Counted from the first letter of the stretch, positions 1 through 11,356 are shown. The stretch: 64,000 nucleotides of DNA from Saprospiraceae bacterium (GCA_016722285.1 JADKGI010000001.1:682001-746000); one strand, 5' to 3'. Notes: generated by a model from the sequence alone, not told the origin. Numbers and translations: made by a program.

Positions 1-1583
1 TCATTCCAACGCTCTTCTTTTGGACCGTGTAATCCCTGTTTTGCACCTCCACCAAATTCTGATATGACTACAGGTTTATTATAGGGTATTGTCCATTTTG
101 TATCAGGAGCAGTTATTAAATCACCTCCATACCAGCCCCGATACTGATTAAAAGCAACAATATCAAAATACTGTCCCATGTTATCATCTACTATCCCGAT
201 ACCATTTTCGCTTCTGGTCAAAAGTGCAGCACTGATTAATCTGGTACTGTCAAGCATTTTAGTGTGGTTTACCAAACGAATCAAAAAACTGTTTCTGGCT
301 TCAGATAGGGGCGTTTCATTAGCCATAGACCATATGATGACACTGGCTCTGTTTTTATCCCTTTTAATAAGCTCAGTCAATTGATTTTTAGCGTTATTAA
401 AGGTGGCAATATTACTAAAATCAATGGTCCAGTAAACAGGAATTTCTTCCCAAACCAATAATCCCATTTTATCGGCCAGTCGCAACATATGTTCATTGTG
501 AGGATAATGTGCCAGCCGAATATAATTACAACCCAACTCTTTTGCCCAGGTCAGAAGTTTTATGGCATCGGCTTCAGTATTTGCCCTTCTGCCATTTATT
601 TCTTCATGCAAACTAATTCCCCTTAAATAAATTGATCTCCCATTGAGCAATATGTCTGCTCCTTTAGTCTCAATTGTTCTGAATCCAATTTGGTCTTTTA
701 AAGTTTGATATTTTGTTTTAATTGCTACTTCGTACAATTTTGGTTCCGACGGTGACCAATATTGGATAGCATTTGCAACTTCTATCTGAAAAGACACTTT
801 TCCATCTGCCTGAACTGGTAACTCATGTTCAATTTTTAATTCAGGGATGGTGATAGTTACTTTTTCTGCTTCTTTACCATCCTTCAACTGTACGAAACCT
901 GCAATAATATTACGATGATTTTTTTTAAGCTGAACGCAATAATCCTGAATGAGAACGTTTTCTTCTTCAATCAATAATACGTCTCTGGTTATGCCTCCAT
1001 AATTCCACCAATCCGTATTATTTGTAGGTACTGCTTCCTTAAATCGTTTGTTGTCCACTTTAACTACCAAATAATTATCCTTCGCTTTTACGATGGAAGT
1101 AACTTCAAAATTAAAAGGAGTGAAACCACCTTCATGAACACCTAATTTAGTGCCATTTAGATACACATCTGCTTTATAGTTTATTGCGCCGAAATAGATA
1201 AAAAGACGTTTGTTTTCTTTTAAAGTATAGTCAAAAGATTTCTTTAGCCAGACTGTGCCTTCGTAGTAAAATAGATTTTCTTTCTGTGTAGTCCAATCGC
1301 CCGGAACCTTCATTACCGGAGATTTATCAAAATCATACTCTACCAAAGCTGCCTTATCTGTAGTATGAAAATTATTATAAAATGCGGAGGGTGAAAACTC
1401 TTTTTTTTGATCGAATACTTCTGAATGAAAACTATAATACCCGTTTTCGTAAGGATCTACTATATAATTCCAGTTCCCATTTAATGAAGTTGTATTTCGG
1501 TTAGACGTGTTAATTAAAAGCTCTTGTGAAAAGAGTGCAATCGGAAGGAAAATCAATACCAATAAAATCTTAACTATATTCAT
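1..1583 (-). CDS. Glycoside hydrolase family 2 protein (beta-galactosidase/beta-glucuronidase type), C-terminus off window
   Basis: The frame is open from an ATG at 1583 to the left edge, so the C-terminus is missing. The protein starts with a signal peptide (MNIVKILLVLIFLPIALFSQ). A jelly-roll sugar-binding domain follows (FIYFGAINYKADVYLNGTKLG, then HEGGFTPF), then an immunoglobulin-like linker (SPSEPKLYEVAIKT) and a TIM barrel (LRGISLHEE, NYIRLAHYPH). The catalytic acid/base Glu is seen in WSMANET and the nucleophile Glu in VISEFGGG. Members of GH2 cleave beta-galactosides, beta-glucuronides or beta-mannosides; which one cannot be settled here, though the short form with SEFGG resembles beta-glucuronidase-like proteins. 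It lies 36 bases downstream of the GDPD-GH16 gene and is probably the last visible gene of the same operon, exported to the periplasm or cell surface. Confidence 0.9.
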   Translation of the reverse strand, partial: MNIVKILLVLIFLPIALFSQELLINTSNRNTTSLNGNWNYIVDPYENGYYSFHSEVFDQKKEFSPSAFYNNFHTTDKAALVEYDFDKSPVMKVPGDWTTQKENLFYYEGTVWLKKSFDYTLKENKRLFIYFGAINYKADVYLNGTKLGVHEGGFTPFNFEVTSIVKAKDNYLVVKVDNKRFKEAVPTNNTDWWNYGGITRDVLLIEEENVLIQDYCVQLKKNHRNIIAGFVQLKDGKEAEKVTITIPELKIEHELPVQADGKVSFQIEVANAIQYWSPSEPKLYEVAIKTKYQTLKDQIGFRTIETKGADILLNGRSIYLRGISLHEEINGRRANTEADAIKLLTWAKELGCNYIRLAHYPHNEHMLRLADKMGLLVWEEIPVYWTIDFSNIATFNNAKNQLTELIKRDKNRASVIIWSMANETPLSEARNSFLIRLVNHTKMLDSTRLISAALLTRSENGIGIVDDNMGQYFDIVAFNQYRGWYGGDLITAPDTKWTIPYNKPVVISEFGGGAKQGLHGPKEERWN

Positions 1584-1619
1584 TTGTCTATGTTTCAAAA
1601 GCGGATTTCATGTCATTCT

Positions 1620-3149
1620 TTAATGATAAACTCTTACATAATCAATTTCCATAGTAGCCGGAAAAATGCTTTCGTCTATTCCTTTTTTACCACCCCAGTT
1701 GCCACAGATGGCTAAGTTTAGGATAAGATAAAAAGGCTGATCAAAGGGCCATTCTGCAGTAGTGAGATGTTCGTTTTCAATATGGTTATACACAACATCG
1801 TTCACAAGGAAATCTATTTTTTCGGAAGTCCATTCAATAGCGTAGGTATTAAATTCAGTATATGGATTCTTAATAAAAATTGCTTTGCCCTTTTGTGTTC
1901 CTTTGATATGGTTGTAGGCTTTTGTATGAATGGTACCATGTATGCTATCAGCATCAAAACCTACGTGTTCCATAATATCTATTTCACCGCATTCTGGCCA
2001 ACTGATCTCCGAACGATTTTTTCCCAACATCCAGATAGCTGGCCATGTGCCTCTGCCGGCAGGCAGTTTTGCATTTACTTCTATTCTGCCGTAAGTAAAC
2101 TCGGCCTTGTCTTTGGTAAATAACCTGGCTGAGGTATATTTATTTTTTTCTTTGGTTTGTATTAATGCAGTGATAAAAAGCTTTCCATCTTTCACAACTG
2201 CATTACCAACTTCGTCTTTCGTATAATATTGCAATTCATTGTTGCCATATCCATTTCCACCTACTGCATAATTCCAAATTGAGGTATCGGGCAAGCCAGT
2301 GTAATTAAACTCTTCGTTCCAGGTTAATTCCCATCCTTTTGCAACAGGGCTATTTTCAATTCTTTCAAATAATAGTTCGGGTTCGTCGGTCGTAATGAAA
2401 TTAAATTTATTGGCGATCAACCAATCCATATCATCTGTTTTATTTACCGTCCAGGCGCTTAAAAGGAGGTTATTTTGTTTTGCACTTTTTATCCAATCGG
2501 TATGTTTCTTCCATACTGAAACATGGTAATTCAGCCCATCAATCCCATCATCTTTTATTTGATCAGGGCTTTTAGTTCCATTCAAATAAAGTGTAATAGC
2601 TCCGGGTTGGAGTTCTTCAACTTTTTTAAGAATGTCGTGGCTGAAACTTATGTAAATAACCTGTTGAGTTGACTTCAGTTTTTTAATCTGATTTACGACT
2701 TTTTCAGTAATTTGCAAGCTCCTTTCCTTGCTGATGGTAGAAGGTTTAATTTCACAAATCAGCATGGTTGATGTATTGTTTTTCAAACCAGCCGATATAT
2801 ATTCTCTCAGTGTAGGGAGTTTCTCTCCATTTGAAAGTTTGAAAGAATTTAACACTGAATATTTAGTATTTTCAATGGACAGATTATTCAAAGTCGAGTC
2901 ATGGCATATTATCAAGGAGTCATCAGCTGTCATTCTGACATCAAACTCAGATCCATAACATCCTAAAGCAATAGCCTGTCTAAGAGAAGCAATGGAGTTT
3001 TCAGGCAAGTTGTTTTTTTTCCATGCTCCACGATGAGCGATTACCTTATTGTCAGTTGATACCACATTAGCATTAAAAGCTTTATAGGTGGCAGTACAAC
3101 ATACAATTCCGACGAGCAAGAATATAAAAGAAAAATATCTCATCACCAT
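1620..3149 (-). CDS. Fusion of glycerophosphodiester phosphodiesterase (GDPD) and GH16 beta-glucanase
   Basis: This 509-residue exported protein carries two enzymes. Residues 34-265 form a GDPD barrel: HRG at 39-41, PEN at 49-51, acidic metal ligands E68 and D70, and HD at 83-84 are all present, so the phosphodiesterase looks intact. Residues 272-509 are a GH16 endo-beta-glucanase with the catalytic signature EIDIME at 389-394 (nucleophile E389, acid/base E394) and the closing strand EIDYVRVYH. GH16 enzymes of this type cut laminarin or other beta-1,3/1,4-glucans. An N-terminal hydrophobic segment (residues 4-20) gives export. It sits between susD and GH2, pointing to beta-glucan breakdown, possibly of a glycan carrying glycerophosphate groups (inference). 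Both domains are full length and there is no frameshift at the junction. Confidence 0.92.
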   Translation of the reverse strand: MVMRYFSFIFLLVGIVCCTATYKAFNANVVSTDNKVIAHRGAWKKNNLPENSIASLRQAIALGCYGSEFDVRMTADDSLIICHDSTLNNLSIENTKYSVLNSFKLSNGEKLPTLREYISAGLKNNTSTMLICEIKPSTISKERSLQITEKVVNQIKKLKSTQQVIYISFSHDILKKVEELQPGAITLYLNGTKSPDQIKDDGIDGLNYHVSVWKKHTDWIKSAKQNNLLLSAWTVNKTDDMDWLIANKFNFITTDEPELLFERIENSPVAKGWELTWNEEFNYTGLPDTSIWNYAVGGNGYGNNELQYYTKDEVGNAVVKDGKLFITALIQTKEKNKYTSARLFTKDKAEFTYGRIEVNAKLPAGRGTWPAIWMLGKNRSEISWPECGEIDIMEHVGFDADSIHGTIHTKAYNHIKGTQKGKAIFIKNPYTEFNTYAIEWTSEKIDFLVNDVVYNHIENEHLTTAEWPFDQPFYLILNLAICGNWGGKKGIDESIFPATMEIDYVRVYH

Positions 3150-3314
3150 GAAACGTATTTTTGGGTTGAAAATTATTACTTTTTTTTGGCAAATTGTAAG
3201 CTTGATTACTTAATGACGTCTGATATCAAATCTCCACAGAAAGAAAGGTTGCTGAAGTCTGGTAAACCATTCAATAACAACCTTCTTAAAGCCACAATAT
3301 AATTTTATCAGGAA

Positions 3315-4955
3315 CTAATATCCATCATTCTGAGGATATCCAGCTCCTAAGAGATTCATTTCACTAAGCGGTATTGCCCAATTGACCATATATGGCTTCA
3401 TTACACGCCTTGCATCATTTTTGTATGGCAAAGGTTTCTGCACTGTATTATTGGCACCACCAGCTGTTGAATTCTCAGCACTCTTATCTCCGGCCAATCC
3501 ATATCCTGCATGGTCAATTACATAGTCATATAGCTTACCGGTACGCTTGAGCATATACCATCGTCGGCCTTCAAATGCCAGCTCCATAGCTTGCTCTTTC
3601 AGGATGGTCTCAATAGTTATATCTGTTGCTGCCTTTGCACCTGCTCTGGTTCTGACTTTATTGAGATGAATAAGTGCAGCGGGTTTATCTCCAAGCATCA
3701 TATTGGCTTCAGCTGCATAGAGGTAGGTCTCTGCTAATCTGTAAATCATAATATTTTTGGTCTGAGTATCGAGTGTCGGGTTGCCATCATCAGGAAAATA
3801 CTTTTTGCATCCGGCATTAAGTCTGATAAAAAAGAAATTCCGATCAGCAGATGCTGCAGAAAATTCTTTCCAGGTGGCATGTACGATTTTTTCACCCAAT
3901 ACTTTTCCCGCTGGAAGTGTAGCGGCATCATTATAAACATAATCCTGAATATAATAGCTACCTTTTATCCTGGTATCACCGGGATCTTCATTCAGGAGGT
4001 CACGCAAGTAATTATTTAAAGTCAACCAACCGAAACCTCTTCCACCCTGCTCAATGCTGTATTTTGATCCAGGTATCAACTCAGCATAATTTGGCATCAG
4101 GTTGAAATTTACTTTGTGTGGAGAGCCATTTACTAATGCTTTAAACTGGATGGTCCACAGAGCTTCAGAATGATTGACATCACCTTTAAAAACTAACCCT
4201 GTCGAACTCACCAAGCTGTAATTACCTGAATTTATAATGGCTTCAGATTGTGTCTTAGCTTCCTGCCAGTTTTTTTGCCATAAGGCTACTTCTGCTTTAA
4301 CGTGTCTGGCTGCTCCCTGGCTTATTCTGCCTAAGTCAACAGGCTTCCATGCCAGATTTTGGATGGCAAATGTCAAATCTTCATTTACCAGTTTGTAGAT
4401 ATCAGCTTCCGGAGTTTTATTTGAGATCAAATCTCTGGCATTTTCCGGAGTTGTAGGTACCGTAGTCACATAGATATTATTAAACAACTTAAATAATGTA
4501 AATACTGAATTGGCTCTAAAGAATTTTGCTTCTGCAATTACATTATTTTTCCTAATTGCGTCCATACCCTGGATTTTTTCCGCCGCATCAATTATCGCAT
4601 TTGTTCTGTCAATGATTCTATAATATTGCTTCCAATATGCTGCCATTGCAAAGCTATTGGCAGGAGTAGTACCCTGTATCATTCTTCCATAATTGGATAT
4701 TTCACCTCCTCTGGGAATAGTGAGGTCATCCCTGGAATCAATGACTATCGGGTTTGAGCCATTACTTGCTGAGTTTTCCCAAAATGATCTTTGAAAATTG
4801 TACAATGCTACGACACCAGATTCCAGCCCCTCAGGAGTATTGTATGTAAATGATGCTGTAAAAGATGAAGTAGATTCTTCAATCAGATAGTCACTACATG
4901 AAAATGCAGAGAGTATTAGAACAGCGATGGTTAAAGATTTTATATAATATTTCAT
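3315..4955 (-). CDS. SusD/RagB-family glycan-binding outer membrane lipoprotein
   Basis: This 546-residue lipoprotein has a signal peptide ending in the lipobox SAFSC (Cys about residue 20). The N-terminal TPR-like helices (YYRIIDRTNAIIDAAEKI, AEAKFFRA) and the C-terminal RagB/SusD region (NIMIYRLAETYLYAAEAN, LNKVRTRAGA, ELAFEGRRWYMLKR) are clear. SusD proteins sit on the cell surface, bind oligosaccharide and form the lid of the SusC channel. The gene follows susC by 32 bases, so the two are surely co-transcribed. A 165-base gap then precedes the GDPD-GH16 gene. The sugar specificity cannot be read from the sequence; a beta-glucan is inferred from the GH16 neighbour. Confidence 0.95.
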   Translation of the reverse strand: MKYYIKSLTIAVLILSAFSCSDYLIEESTSSFTASFTYNTPEGLESGVVALYNFQRSFWENSASNGSNPIVIDSRDDLTIPRGGEISNYGRMIQGTTPANSFAMAAYWKQYYRIIDRTNAIIDAAEKIQGMDAIRKNNVIAEAKFFRANSVFTLFKLFNNIYVTTVPTTPENARDLISNKTPEADIYKLVNEDLTFAIQNLAWKPVDLGRISQGAARHVKAEVALWQKNWQEAKTQSEAIINSGNYSLVSSTGLVFKGDVNHSEALWTIQFKALVNGSPHKVNFNLMPNYAELIPGSKYSIEQGGRGFGWLTLNNYLRDLLNEDPGDTRIKGSYYIQDYVYNDAATLPAGKVLGEKIVHATWKEFSAASADRNFFFIRLNAGCKKYFPDDGNPTLDTQTKNIMIYRLAETYLYAAEANMMLGDKPAALIHLNKVRTRAGAKAATDITIETILKEQAMELAFEGRRWYMLKRTGKLYDYVIDHAGYGLAGDKSAENSTAGGANNTVQKPLPYKNDARRVMKPYMVNWAIPLSEMNLLGAGYPQNDGY

Positions 4956-4987
4956 TTCTATTTATTTTAATTATGAACAATAATAGA

Positions 4988-7900
4988 TTAAAAACCTACA
5001 TTAAGCCCGAAAGTAAATCCTCTGGCGTCAGGGAATTCATTAGGATTGTTCTCGGGGCTATATGACTTATAATCAGTAACAGTGACCAAATTATTGCCAG
5101 TAACAAAAAGTTTTAACGCCTCCATATGCAATTTACTGGCAGCATTTTTTTGAAGATTGTATGACAGTGATAAAGTCCTCAGTCTGTAATATGATGCATC
5201 ATCCACTCCTAATATTTCTATATTTGCCGCTTTAGTGTTATAATTTGGCCTTGGATAGGTATTTGATGGATTCTCAGGTGTCCAATAATCTCTGGTAATA
5301 CCGTTACGAACTGAGGTATTATAACCACCTTCATTAAACAATGCTAAATATGGATTATATTTTGTAACGCCTTGAACTGTGTATAAGTCCACTAAAAGCT
5401 CAAATCCTTTAAATCCAAAAGTAGTAGAAAGTGAGCCATACCAATCGGGTACAGTATTTATGATAACATTGTCCAGTTCATTAATCACGCCATCTCCATT
5501 TACATCTTTCACTCGTACTGCCCCAGCAGTGAGTGAAGCTACATTTTGAAAAGGTGTTACCGTGCCACCTAAAGTGCCCTGCGGTGAAGCGAGTGCCTCT
5601 GCATCAGTTTGAAATATACCATCAAATATTTTAGTATAAAGTGGACTCAGGCTTTTGCCTATAAATCTGGTACTATTGATATCATCTTTTGGATTGCCCA
5701 ATTCATCTACCAACCCGGATTTGAGAAGTTTGTTTGTATTTTTGGTAAATATCGTTGTAACAGACCATCTTAAGTCTTTTGATTTTATTAAATTGGTAGT
5801 GAGAAGCAACTCGATACCGCTATTTTCGGTTTCACCATCATTAGTGATAGTAGAAGAAAACCCGGAAGTTCCACCCAATGGCACATTGGTTAACAGATCT
5901 ACTGTATGCGTTTTGTAATACTCGAAGCTACCCACAAGCAAATTGTTGAATAATCCAAAGTCCAGGCCAGCATTGAGCGTGGTAGATGTCTCCCAGGTAA
6001 GATTGGGATTAGGGAGCTGAGAACCAGGAAGGTTGCCACCCTGAAGATTGGATCCGAATATATATGGGTAGTTGCCTACCAGCCCCAAGGTCTGGTAAGG
6101 GGACAAAGCTTGATTTCCCACCGATCCATAACTCACTCTCATCTTAAGTTCATTTATCTGGGTTATATTGCTTAAGAATGATTCATTGTGCATTTTCCAT
6201 GCAAAAGCTGCAGCCGGGAAGAATCCCCATTTTTTATTGACAGCAAATACAGATGATCCATCTTGTCTGGCAGTAACTGTAAATAAGTATTTGTCCATCA
6301 GATTGTACCTTACTCTTCCAAGATAACCTAAAAGTCTGCGTCTGTTTTCATTTCTGGTACTATTATAATTTAGCGCATTGGTGATACCGTCAAAACCTAA
6401 TAAGTCGTTCGTAAAATTGGTACCGGAAATGTACGTACTTGAATAATCTCTTTCATTTACTGAATGTACCAATGTGACATCTAATTTATTATTTTTATTA
6501 ATCTCTTTATTGTAATTAATGATATTTTCTATCAAAAATTCTCCCCAGACATTATTGGTAAGGGTGGCACTACCATTGGCTGCTATACCCTCTGAGTGTA
6601 ATCTGGTTCTATAAGTACCTTCATCTCCAAATTTGCGATTGAAAAGGGTATTTAATTTATAAGAAAAATTCTTTGAGAATGCATAAGTGCCTGTTAGGTT
6701 AATATTAAACAGATTGGTTTTATTCCGATTATTGGCTTCTCTGATATTCCAAAGCGGATTAATTGTAGAGCTGCTTGCATTCGCACCTGCCAATCTGAAT
6801 ACCAGGTTACCGTCAACATCATAAGGACCGGTAAAAGGTGAAATAGTAATAAAATCTAATGAAGTACTTTCTTTTTGTTGAGCATCTGTTGATATATTCA
6901 GATTGGCATCAATATTTAATTTATCTGTAATTCTCTGAGTAATGTTAAGTCTGAATGCGCCTCGTTTATAGTCAGAGTTGGGAAGTAATCCAGTTTGTGT
7001 AAAATATGTCAAACTCGAAAATATCTTTGTATTATCATTTCCCCCGCTGATACTCAGAGAATTGCTGGCAGTAACTGCTGATCTCAGCAACTCGTTTTCC
7101 CAATTGGCAAAATTTCCGGCAGCATAATTTATATATTCTGCAGCCAAACTTGTACCGCCAAAATTTACTGTATCGGGACTAAAAGCTTGCTTTCCATCAA
7201 CGATTGGGTTTACCGACCTTCTGGCTTCTCTTCTATATTGTGCAAATTCTTCAGGTCCAAAAAGCTCAAAATTCTTTGTCAACTTTTGGGTAGTATAGTA
7301 AGTATTATAATTGATTGACATTTTTCCTGACTTCCCTCTTTTAGTTGTCACAAGTATTACCCCGTTTGCTGCACGGGCGCCATAAATGGCTTGAGCAGCA
7401 GCATCTTTTAGTATTTCAACGGATGCAATATCGTCAGGGTTTATTTCATTAATATTGTCTATAGGAAATCCATCGAGCACCACCAAAGGATCATTACCCC
7501 CACTGATCGACCTTTGGCCTCTGATAAGAATATTTGAAGTTCCACCAGGTCTTGCAGAACCTAAAGAAACTTGCACTCCTGCCGCTTGTCCACGTAGCAT
7601 TTCAGAAATGTTTGTTGTAGGGATGGCTATGACTTTGTCAAGTTCTACTCTGGATACAGCCCCGGTTATGTCGCTCTTCTTTTGAGTACCATAACCAACT
7701 ACTACAATTTCGTTAAGCAGTGCAGCGTCATCCTCCAAATGATTTCTAAAAATGGTGTATTTCTATCCACAATCACTTCTTTAGCTTTAAGGCCAATATA
7801 GTTGATTGAAAGGACGGTGGGGCTCTGTGTCAATCTAATTTCAAAATTGCCCTCAAAATCAGTAATGACACCGTTGTTAGTGTTTAACTCAGCCAACGTA

Positions 7901-8019
7901 GCTCCTATAAGGGTTTCGTTGGAGCTGGCTGAGATTACTTTGCCTTTTACCTGATAGCTTTGAGCTGCCAGAAATGTACTCATCATGATGAGACTACATA
8001 ATAATATTTGTTGTTTCAT
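4988..8019 (-). CDS. SusC/RagA-family TonB-dependent transporter, split by a one-base frameshift
   Basis: The start at 8019 opens with a signal peptide (MKQQILLCSLIMMSTFLAAQ) and a carboxypeptidase-regulatory-like domain (KGKVISASSNETLIGATL). The frame is lost at about 7739. It continues in another frame from LEDDAALLNEIVVVGYGTQ, the conserved TonB-box/plug region, then the plug (EMLRGQAAGVQV, VLDGFPIDNINEINPDDIA, YGARAANGVILVTTKRG), and ends with the barrel strand FTFGLNVGF. One extra T in the run before TTGGAGGAT restores a protein of about 1010 residues, normal for SusC. SusC imports oligosaccharides across the outer membrane with SusD. Everything apart from this base looks functional, so assembly error is at least as likely as mutation. 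Confidence 0.93.
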
Positions 8020-8054
8020 AAGTAAATAAGGGTTGAGTGATGGTTAATAGCTTT

Positions 8055-8181
8055 GGATTGTCCAAAATACGTCAATTTAAGCTGGACAATCTAGACATTC
8101 AATAATTTAAAATTTAATGTAATGATCAGCAAATTAAGCATCTAAGTATAATTTTTATGTTGGACAAATGCTGGACAAATG
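8055..8181 (-). promoter_or_regulatory. Repeat-rich control region upstream of susC (TGGACAA motif x4)
   Basis: Four copies of TGGACAA or its complement lie between the regulator gene and susC. TGGACAAATG occurs twice as a direct repeat at 8161 and 8172, exactly 11 bases apart. GATTGTCCA (8056-8064) and TGGACAATC (8083-8091) form a perfect 9-base inverted repeat with an 18-base spacer. Read in the susC direction, TTGTCC followed 17 bases later by TATTTTGG within this inverted repeat resembles a Bacteroidota -33/-7 promoter. Operator function and binding by the upstream LuxR-type regulator are inference; the repeats are seen directly. Confidence 0.55.
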
Positions 8182-8316
8182 AAAATAATGTATTTATAGA
8201 AGTATTTTACGTTTTAGAGTCAATGTAAGTAAAGTTATATCAGTTCTCCGATAGATTTTCATATTTATTTCAATGTCTTCAATCTGGTATATGTAATATA
8301 TAAAATATTGCTTGTA

Positions 8317-11300
8317 TTAAAAGCTTCGCAGGTAACTATTCAAGTCATCATCGACATTAAGTTTTAGTTTTTTCTTAAGCCTGTACCTGCTTTTTTCTAT
8401 ACCTGAGATAGAAAGATTGAGAAGTATTGCCATTTCTTTATTACTTATGTTTAAATGGGTAATAGTACACATTAGTAAGTCATTTTGGGATAAATTGGGA
8501 TGTTTTAACAATAGATTTGTTCTGAAATTTTGATTTATCTGGTCAAAGTATTGCTGAAATTTGTCCCAGTTTTTTTTATCTTCAAGTTCTAAATCTACGA
8601 GAGAGCCAAGATTTCTGATCATTTTATTTCTATTGACTTCATTTGATTCAGATATATGGTTGAGTATCCTCTTTATATCAATTAATACCTCGTTTTTATG
8701 GGCAATTTTAGCAGTTTGATTCATAAGGTCACTATTCTTATTAAATATTTCCATCTCAAGTTTCTCGTTAGTAAGGGTTAAAATTTGCTGATGTGCTCCC
8801 AACTTTTCGTTAGTAAGTTTCAGAATGGATTCATTAGATTCCAATACCGTTTGCTTGAGCGACATCTCTCTGTTTTCAGAATAGACTTTGAGCAATTTAT
8901 ATGCGACAGCAAGTAAAATCGATGCCAATAGCATTTTAAACCACCATGTTTGCCAGAAAAGCGGATTGACTATGACTATTAAATTTTTTTCTGGACCCCA
9001 TATTCCCGGGCTGTTTGAAGCCTTGACACTAAAGGTATATTTACCCGGATTGAGGTTGGTATAGGTGACTTCCCGCTGGTCGCTGGTTGTTTTAAGCCAA
9101 GTATTATCAAATCCCTGCATCATGTATTCATACACTATACTGTTTGGGTCTGAATAATCAATAGATATAAATTCTAAAGAAAATGTATTTTCAGAATAAG
9201 AAATCTGGATTGATTCCACATTGTCAATATTGCAATTCAATTTAAATGTATTGCTGAACATTTTGTCAGCAGCCGCCTCTTTGTTGAAAATTTTGAAGTC
9301 AGTAAAGTAAACTACTGGTAATGCTTTATTTAACTTTAGCTTTTCAGGATAAAATACTGTCAAACCGTTTATGCCACCAAAAGCCATCATAGTACTGTCA
9401 GATGTCATAGATGCCATATTGAACTGATTGATATTAAATGGAGAATTCTGATGAAAATTATAATTATAAATAATGTTGTTTTTTTCATCCAGTCTGCTGA
9501 TACCCTTAAAAGAGCTTATCCATATATATCCTTTGGCATCTTCCTGCACACCCATAACGGCATTAGAAATAAGGCCGTCTTTAGTGGTATAATGTTTAAA
9601 ATTTGCACCTCCCAGCCATCTGTTTAGTCCACCACTTTCTGTACCTACCCAAATACGCTTCCTTGAGTCCATAAACAAACACCTGATATCATTGGATGAT
9701 ATAGACCTAACGTTAGCTGTCTCATGTTTCAATCTGGTAAACGATTCAGATTTTTGATTGAGTATATTTACTCCTTCTGTGTTGGTGCCTACCCAGATGT
9801 TGTTTTTATCATCAACCATTAAATTCATTACCCCATTCCCTGAAATACTTGAGCTGTCTTTTGGATCGTGTAAAAACTGACTGATTTTTCCTGTCGATTT
9901 ATCGATCTTATTAATACCTGCCCCGAGCAGACCTACCCATATGTTATCATCATTGTCGCCAGTTATAGACCAGACATTCCATCCATTTATTTGCAACTTA
10001 GATTCAGAATCTGGATTGTAATGTTTTCTGTGCAACGATTTAAGGTCGATTTGATACAATCCTTCGTTAAACGAACTCAACCATAAATTTTGATCTTTAT
10101 CTTCATATATACTTTTGATTATTTTAGAATTTATCTTCAGGTAAGCATTTTTTTCAATCATTTTCTTTGACACCGGATCAAATTCATATACCCCACTGCC
10201 GTCTGTTCCCAACCAATATTTTTTACTTTTTTGATTACTTACACTCAGTACTGACATCAAACCTCCCGGCTTATTGTCAGGATAAGTATATGTTTCGAAG
10301 ACGGATTTATATTCTTTGTGTATGTTTATACCACCATTATATGTACCTATCCAAACATTTTGGTCATTGTCAATACATATATTATACAAAGCATTGGTAT
10401 TCAGAGGGTACCTGCCTTCGTGTATATCAAAAGTTTTACCTTTCCAGGTTTTGGGATCCAAAATATACAACCCCCCCATCGGTAGCTATTAGTATTTGTT
10501 CAGCTGAGTTTTCTTTAATGCTTGTGATAATATTGGAAGATAAGCCATCATCAGTAGTGAAATGTCTCCATTTTTGTTGTTTATTTTCGCGCAAATACAG
10601 TCCATGACCTTCAGTGCCCAGCCACAGTCTGTCTGATTTATCTTTGAAAAGAACCTTTCTGAATCCTTGGAATTTTTGGTCAGCATTTTCATAATCTAAC
10701 AATTTGCCTGAAGGATACTTTATATAAAAAAGGTGGTCACTACTGCTGGCAATCCATATATTTCCTTCTTTATCTTCCACAACAGAAGATACCTGATTAG
10801 AATTAAGTATAGAATTATTTGTATTATAACTTTGATATTCATTAGTTTTTGGATTATACACCCACAACCCGTCACCTAGAGTACTAATCCAAATCCTTTG
10901 ATGTGAATCCATATATAGACTCTTAACCCAGCTCCGGGAGAGTGCATTGCTAAGGGATTTATTACCAATAGATTCATATCTGCCTGTCATTCCCGATCTG
11001 ACGATTAATCCCTGGCCTCTTGTGCCCATATATATGTCTCCTGAAGGGTGCTCAAAAAGACATTGAATGTTTTTTGCCGGAAAATCTTTATTGGAGCTGT
11101 TAACATAGACTTTGGAATTTTGACCATCAAAACGCAATAAGCCATCCTGTGTGCCTATCCACATAAAGCCAAATCTGTCCTGAATAATACAAAAAACAGT
11201 ATTGTGGGGTAACCCATTTGAGATGTCCAGTTGTTCAAAATTCATTGGACTTATCTGAGACACCATGCTGTGGGTTAAAAATCCCATCACAAATATCAGG

Positions 11301-11356
11301 ACATTTCTATTTAACACAGATTTGAATCTATCTTGTATGGAAAGCAAATGGAACAA
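8317..11356 (-). CDS. Two-component-propeller/Y_Y_Y/LuxR-type transcriptional regulator of the PUL, frameshifted at a C7 (G7) run
   Basis: Two frames join into about 1010 residues. The first (11356 to about 10475) has an N-terminal hydrophobic export segment and many Reg_prop blades (GFMWIGTQDGLLRFDG, GNIWIASSSDHLFYI). The second (8317-10479) continues the propeller (QNVWIGTYNGGINIH), a Y_Y_Y domain (DNTWLKTTSDQREVTYTNL), one membrane helix (WWFKMLLASILLAVAYKLLK), a coiled coil, and a C-terminal GerE/LuxR helix-turn-helix (ISNKEMAILLNLSISGIEKS). There is no histidine kinase domain, so it probably senses a glycan in the periplasm and binds DNA directly through the cytoplasmic tail. The break is the seven-C run at 10471-10477; six would restore IATDGGLYILDP. 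The start is uncertain: 11356 is TTG, and GTG at 11317 gives a shorter leader. Confidence 0.88.
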
